DNA of 17,332 nucleotides from DATKMP01 sp035541775 (lineage in GTDB: Bacteria; Bacteroidota; Ignavibacteria; UBA10030), in contig DATKMP010000031.1 in NCBI GenBank assembly GCA_035541775.1, forward strand, positions 1 to 17,332. Reading direction: 5' to 3'. This document shows positions 14,301 through 17,332 of the stretch, piece after piece. The notes under the pieces were generated by a model. The model was not told the DNA's origin. It searched no databases and was given only the letters and a program-made list of their open reading frames with translations. The position numbers and the translations under genes were made by a program. Numbering within the stretch: the first letter of the stretch is position 1; every line of letters begins with the position of its first letter.

Positions 14301-16817
14301 CTAAAATTCGATTTCAATGCCGCCTACAGGAAAGAATGCAAACTGATAGACCGTTTCTTTTGTGCCGTCGCTTCGGTATTCATAATAGAACACATTCTTC
14401 CTGTTCAGCACATTCATCAGCGCGATGTACGCATTGATATTCCAATGCTGCATATAAAATCTGCTGATCCATTGAAGATCCAACCTGCTGTAATCCGGAT
14501 AGCGTGCCGAGTTTATATCGTTTGAAGCAATCCACACGCCCTTGGACCACTTAATATTTCCTTCCCACGTTTGTTCGTTCGTCACAAAAATGTTCGGCGT
14601 GTACGGCCCGCCGGTTTGATAGCGATAGCGGAAACTGATTTCCATTTCATCGGAGATCGGCAGAATGTAAGAAGGATATTTGATGAAGAATGTTTGGTCA
14701 TTCAACCAAGACCGTGCACCTTTCGCAATTTTTCCTCCGACCAAATTAACAATGACCGGATAGTCGTATTGTGAACGATAGGTACCGACCAACGGCGGAA
14801 TGCGCGGATCGGTTTCCATGGTCTGCGATAAGGAAATGCTGACGGTGCCGTAATAATTTGTCACCTGTTTCTTTTGAAGAAAGAATTCAATTCCATACGA
14901 AGTTTTTTTACCGATGGCTAAATTTTTATCGGACCAAAACGTATCGATGGCGGAATAAATAAATTGTTCGCTCACAGATAAATTGGAAAATTTTTTATAG
15001 TACGCCTCAAGACTCAGTTTGATTCCTTCATCCATAATATGCTGCAATCCTAACACAACATGATCTGACTTTGCATTCGCGAGATTTCTATTATAACCGA
15101 TGGAACGATCGTCGGCATAATACGGAAGCGGCTGCGTTTGCCAATATTCTCCTGCTGATAATGAAATCGTTGTTGTCGGAGGAAAAATATCGTACGAAAT
15201 ACATCCGCGAGGGCTGAACTGCCCTTGATGCGAATACGTAAAATAATCGTAACGGCCACCCAATGTCAGAGACAATAGCGGAAAAATGGAATAGTGATCG
15301 CTAAGATATGCGGAAAATTTCGTTGCATCGCCAAACGATAAATCGTTATAAATATTTCCGTCCGGCGTACGAGTTTGCGTTTCATAAATTCCATCATGAT
15401 TTAAATCGTAACGCGTGAGAGTTCCTGCGAATGTTGTTGCGCCGGTCCAGTGATTCGTTGTTTGTATTTGCCCGCCGAGCGAAATTTCATGCTGCGGAAG
15501 AATTTTATAAAACATATCGTACTTCAACGCATACAATGCATCATCTTCATGACTGTTAAATTCCGGCAAAGTATTTAGCGTTGAATAATCGACAACGTTC
15601 CCTGCATTGTCATAGACGCGGCGCGTAAAATCATTCTGCACATCGACATTGTTTTGAACGCCGACCGTATACAGCGTCAATACGGAATATCCATCCTTCC
15701 CCCAAAGCTGTTTCAGATTTACACCAAGCACATATTGCTTGCTATGATCATTGATATCTTCAATGCTGCTTGAATCTGTAATGCCAGCTTTTTGCGAATT
15801 ACTTTCTTTCGGATCACCGGCAATATAAATTCTGCTGTCGCCATAGAGTCCACTGAGCGATAGTTTTGTCGATGAAGATAAATCGTACACGACCTTAGCT
15901 TGCGTATCCCAATATTTGGGAACGGCAGTCAGAGAAATTGCAGACATTCCGATGAGCTTATCGACAATTTCTAATAAACTTTCTCGCGCAGAAAAAATCC
16001 ATGAACCTTTGCCATCATTTAATTTTCCTTCCATCAAGGTACTCAATCCCGCCATATTGAAACCGCTGTTCGACGCAAAACTTTTTTCACGGTCGCCTTC
16101 GCGAATTTTAATATCCATCACGGACGACATTTTATCGCCGTACTGCACCGGAAAACCGCCGGCAGAAAACTGCACGTCGTCCACTAAATCGATATTGATC
16201 ATGCTGATCGGTCCGGCAGAATTAAAATCATTCGGATAGTGATTGATGGATGGAATTTCCATATAATCCATCACCGTTAAATTTTCATACGGCGCTCCGC
16301 CGCGCACTATCAATTCGTTCACATTATCGTTCGAGCTTGCAATGCCCGGAAGATTTTGAACGACACGCTGAACATCCTGCACCGAACCCGGCTGGCGTTT
16401 CACTTCCGCGCGATCATAATTATTGACACTTAACGGAGCTATTTCTGTTTCACGATTGAAGTACGTGGCCTGCACCGTTGTTCCGCTCGTTTGAACGGCT
16501 TGTTCGGAAAGTTTCATCGACACTTTCGTACTGCGCCCTGTTGAAACGACGACATTTGTCGTGATCGATCCATCATATCCGATGATCGTTGCTCGTAAGC
16601 TGTACGTTCCTACCGGAATATTTTTAATATCAAAATGTCCCGATGAATCTGTCGATGCACCGAAGGATGGTAATTCCATAACCTGCACATTCACTGATGG
16701 AAGCAATTCCTGCGTTTTACTATCGATAACAGAGCCGACAATTTCCCCGCGATATTGTTGTCCCCAAAGTACTGAGCAATTGATAAATAGTAGAATGAGT
16801 AAAGAATTCCATTTCAT
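14301..16817 (-). CDS. TonB-dependent outer-membrane receptor with carboxypeptidase-regulatory-like N-terminal domain
   Basis: An outer-membrane beta-barrel that takes up a ligand using TonB energy. I start at the ATG of 16817 because it gives a signal peptide (MKWNSLLILLFINCSVLWGQ); the frame stays open to a GTG at 16955, but that extension is polar and hides the signal. 838 residues: CarboxypepD_reg-like domain (GEIVGSVIDSKTQELLPSVNV to VSMKLSE, about 24-110), plug (about 120-245, with VQRVVQNLPGIASSNDNVNELIVRGG written in part here as NLPGIA and ELIVRGG), and a barrel ending in GGIEIEF with the terminal aromatic typical of barrel proteins. There is no SusD-like gene beside it, so it is not a standard SusCD polysaccharide pair. 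The ligand cannot be told. The leader of about 140 bases has two inverted repeats. Confidence 0.92.
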   Translation of the reverse strand: MKWNSLLILLFINCSVLWGQQYRGEIVGSVIDSKTQELLPSVNVQVMELPSFGASTDSSGHFDIKNIPVGTYSLRATIIGYDGSITTNVVVSTGRSTKVSMKLSEQAVQTSGTTVQATYFNRETEIAPLSVNNYDRAEVKRQPGSVQDVQRVVQNLPGIASSNDNVNELIVRGGAPYENLTVMDYMEIPSINHYPNDFNSAGPISMINIDLVDDVQFSAGGFPVQYGDKMSSVMDIKIREGDREKSFASNSGFNMAGLSTLMEGKLNDGKGSWIFSARESLLEIVDKLIGMSAISLTAVPKYWDTQAKVVYDLSSSTKLSLSGLYGDSRIYIAGDPKESNSQKAGITDSSSIEDINDHSKQYVLGVNLKQLWGKDGYSVLTLYTVGVQNNVDVQNDFTRRVYDNAGNVVDYSTLNTLPEFNSHEDDALYALKYDMFYKILPQHEISLGGQIQTTNHWTGATTFAGTLTRYDLNHDGIYETQTRTPDGNIYNDLSFGDATKFSAYLSDHYSIFPLLSLTLGGRYDYFTYSHQGQFSPRGCISYDIFPPTTTISLSAGEYWQTQPLPYYADDRSIGYNRNLANAKSDHVVLGLQHIMDEGIKLSLEAYYKKFSNLSVSEQFIYSAIDTFWSDKNLAIGKKTSYGIEFFLQKKQVTNYYGTVSISLSQTMETDPRIPPLVGTYRSQYDYPVIVNLVGGKIAKGARSWLNDQTFFIKYPSYILPISDEMEISFRYRYQTGGPYTPNIFVTNEQTWEGNIKWSKGVWIASNDINSARYPDYSRLDLQWISRFYMQHWNINAYIALMNVLNRKNVFYYEYRSDGTKETVYQFAFFPVGGIEIEF

Positions 16818-16857
16818 AATCATCTCAATGCAATTTTCATGAATCGGTGTCGAAATA

Positions 16858-16885
16858 AATTCTTTTTCCTCTTTCAAAAAGAATT
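16858..16885 (-). repeat. Hairpin in the receptor-gene leader
   Basis: A perfect 10-bp inverted repeat, AATTCTTTTT and AAAAAGAATT, with an 8-base loop, about 40 bases before the receptor ATG. The minus-strand loop reads GAAAGAGG. The stem is AT-rich, and there is no T-run to make a terminator. Confidence 0.45.
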
Positions 16886-16918
16886 CATCTTTTATACGAT
16901 AATGAATACCAATTGTTT

Positions 16919-16931
16919 CATGTTCAACATG
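16919..16931. promoter_or_regulatory. Palindrome upstream of the receptor gene, possible operator
   Basis: CATGTT-C-AACATG, perfect 6-bp arms around one base, about 100 bases before the receptor ATG. Its position in the non-coding region between the aldolase terminator and the receptor start fits an operator, but no regulator is encoded nearby. Confidence 0.35.
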
Positions 16932-16961
16932 GAAGAAGGGCATTATGATGTGCACATAATA

Positions 16962-16989
16962 AAAAACCCGTCGGAGGTGACGGGTTTTT
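16962..16989 (-). terminator. Intrinsic terminator of the aldolase gene
   Basis: AAAAACCCGTC and GACGGGTTTTT pair perfectly over 11 bp around a 6-base loop, with T-runs on both strands. It lies 23 bases after the aldolase stop on the minus strand and separates that gene from the receptor gene. Confidence 0.9.
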
Positions 16990-17012
16990 GAATGATACTG
17001 TATCGAAAAAAA

Positions 17013-17332
17013 TTATGCTTTGCCAGCACTGCCAAGCACGTTGATGTTTTTGTGCTTATACAATTCTTTCAACTGATCGCGCGCGGGTCCGAGATATTTC
17101 CGCGGATCGAATTCCGCCGGATTGTCGGTCAACGCTTTGCGCACCGCAGCAGTCATCGCAATGCGTCCGTCGGAATCGATATTGATTTTGCACACTGCAG
17201 AGGCCGCAGCTTTGCGCAATTGTTCTTCAGGAATTCCAACGGCATCTTTCATCTTTCCGCCATTGCTGTTGATCACTTTTACTAAATCTACAGGAACAGA
17301 GGATGAACCGTGCAACACAATAGGAAATCCCG
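17013..17332 (-). CDS. fba: Class II fructose-bisphosphate aldolase, C-terminal part (cut by window edge)
   Basis: Splits fructose 1,6-bisphosphate into dihydroxyacetone phosphate and glyceraldehyde 3-phosphate in glycolysis, and runs in reverse in gluconeogenesis. Only about the last 105 residues are in the window; the frame is open to the right edge. GFPIVLHGSSSVP contains the last zinc-binding histidine and the phosphate loop. CKINIDSDGRIAMTAAVRKAL carries the conserved NIDSD substrate-binding segment, and FDPRKYLGPARDQLKELYKHK with a GSAGKA end is typical of the class II family. A related class II aldolase such as a tagatose-bisphosphate or sedoheptulose-bisphosphate enzyme cannot be excluded from this part alone. 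It is followed by a strong terminator. Confidence 0.92.
   Translation of the reverse strand, partial: GFPIVLHGSSSVPVDLVKVINSNGGKMKDAVGIPEEQLRKAAASAVCKINIDSDGRIAMTAAVRKALTDNPAEFDPRKYLGPARDQLKELYKHKNINVLGSAGKA

Noticed and set aside
14301..16817. A SusC-type polysaccharide utilisation locus with the receptor
   Set aside because: No SusD-like lipoprotein gene lies beside it, and the family 2 glycosidase is about 8 kb away among unrelated genes.
16818..16955. A longer receptor start at GTG 16955
   Set aside because: It would begin just after the aldolase terminator with almost no leader, and would put 46 polar residues in front of a clear signal peptide.
1..17332. Mobile elements, CRISPR arrays, toxin-antitoxin or defence genes, tRNA or rRNA genes
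   Set aside because: I looked across both strands and saw no transposase, integrase, regularly spaced repeats, defence domains or structural RNA signatures; the window is mainly conserved metabolism.

Overview
This window is a chromosomal segment from a bacterium that I place, by inference, in the Bacteroidota/Chlorobiota (FCB) group, possibly an Ignavibacteria-like lineage. The reasons are a type III glutamine synthetase, a TonB-dependent receptor with an N-terminal carboxypeptidase-regulatory-like domain, a secreted family 2 glycosidase and moderately AT-rich DNA. No ribosomal RNA is present to confirm this. Gene density is high, and I see no insertion sequences, integrases, CRISPR arrays or tRNAs.

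Layout from left to right. (1) The 5' end of an unrecognised secreted protein on the minus strand (1-169), cut by the window edge, with a good promoter immediately upstream. (2) The pyrimidine operon pyrR-pyrB-pyrC on the minus strand (282-3037/3049). It is preceded by a leader with a PyrR-binding hairpin, a competing antiterminator pairing and an intrinsic terminator that ends at the pyrR start. (3) A secreted family 2 beta-galactosidase-like enzyme (3267-6041, minus), a possible 16-codon linking ORF, and a small membrane protein. (4) The minus-strand folB-folK-deoxynucleoside kinase cluster with its own promoter at 7892-7920. (5) gltX (minus), divergent from glnN and then glnS (plus), so Glu-tRNA charging, Glu-to-Gln conversion and Gln-tRNA charging lie side by side; glnN and glnS each end in a strong terminator. 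(6) sodC, an exported Cu/Zn superoxide dismutase (plus), convergent with a TonB-dependent outer-membrane receptor (minus). (7) The C-terminal part of a class II fructose-bisphosphate aldolase (minus) with its terminator, running off the right edge.

The genes are mostly conserved metabolism: de novo pyrimidine synthesis and its feedback control, folate synthesis, purine deoxynucleoside salvage, glutamine metabolism and glycolysis. Two envelope proteins (receptor, glycosidase) suggest uptake and use of external polymers. I found no new multi-gene system. The most informative items are regulatory or structural: the PyrR attenuation leader, a probable TTG start for pyrR, the overlapping 16-codon ORF before the glycosidase, the paired 12-bp repeats at the glnN promoter, and a Cu/Zn SOD that lacks both cysteines of the usual disulfide.
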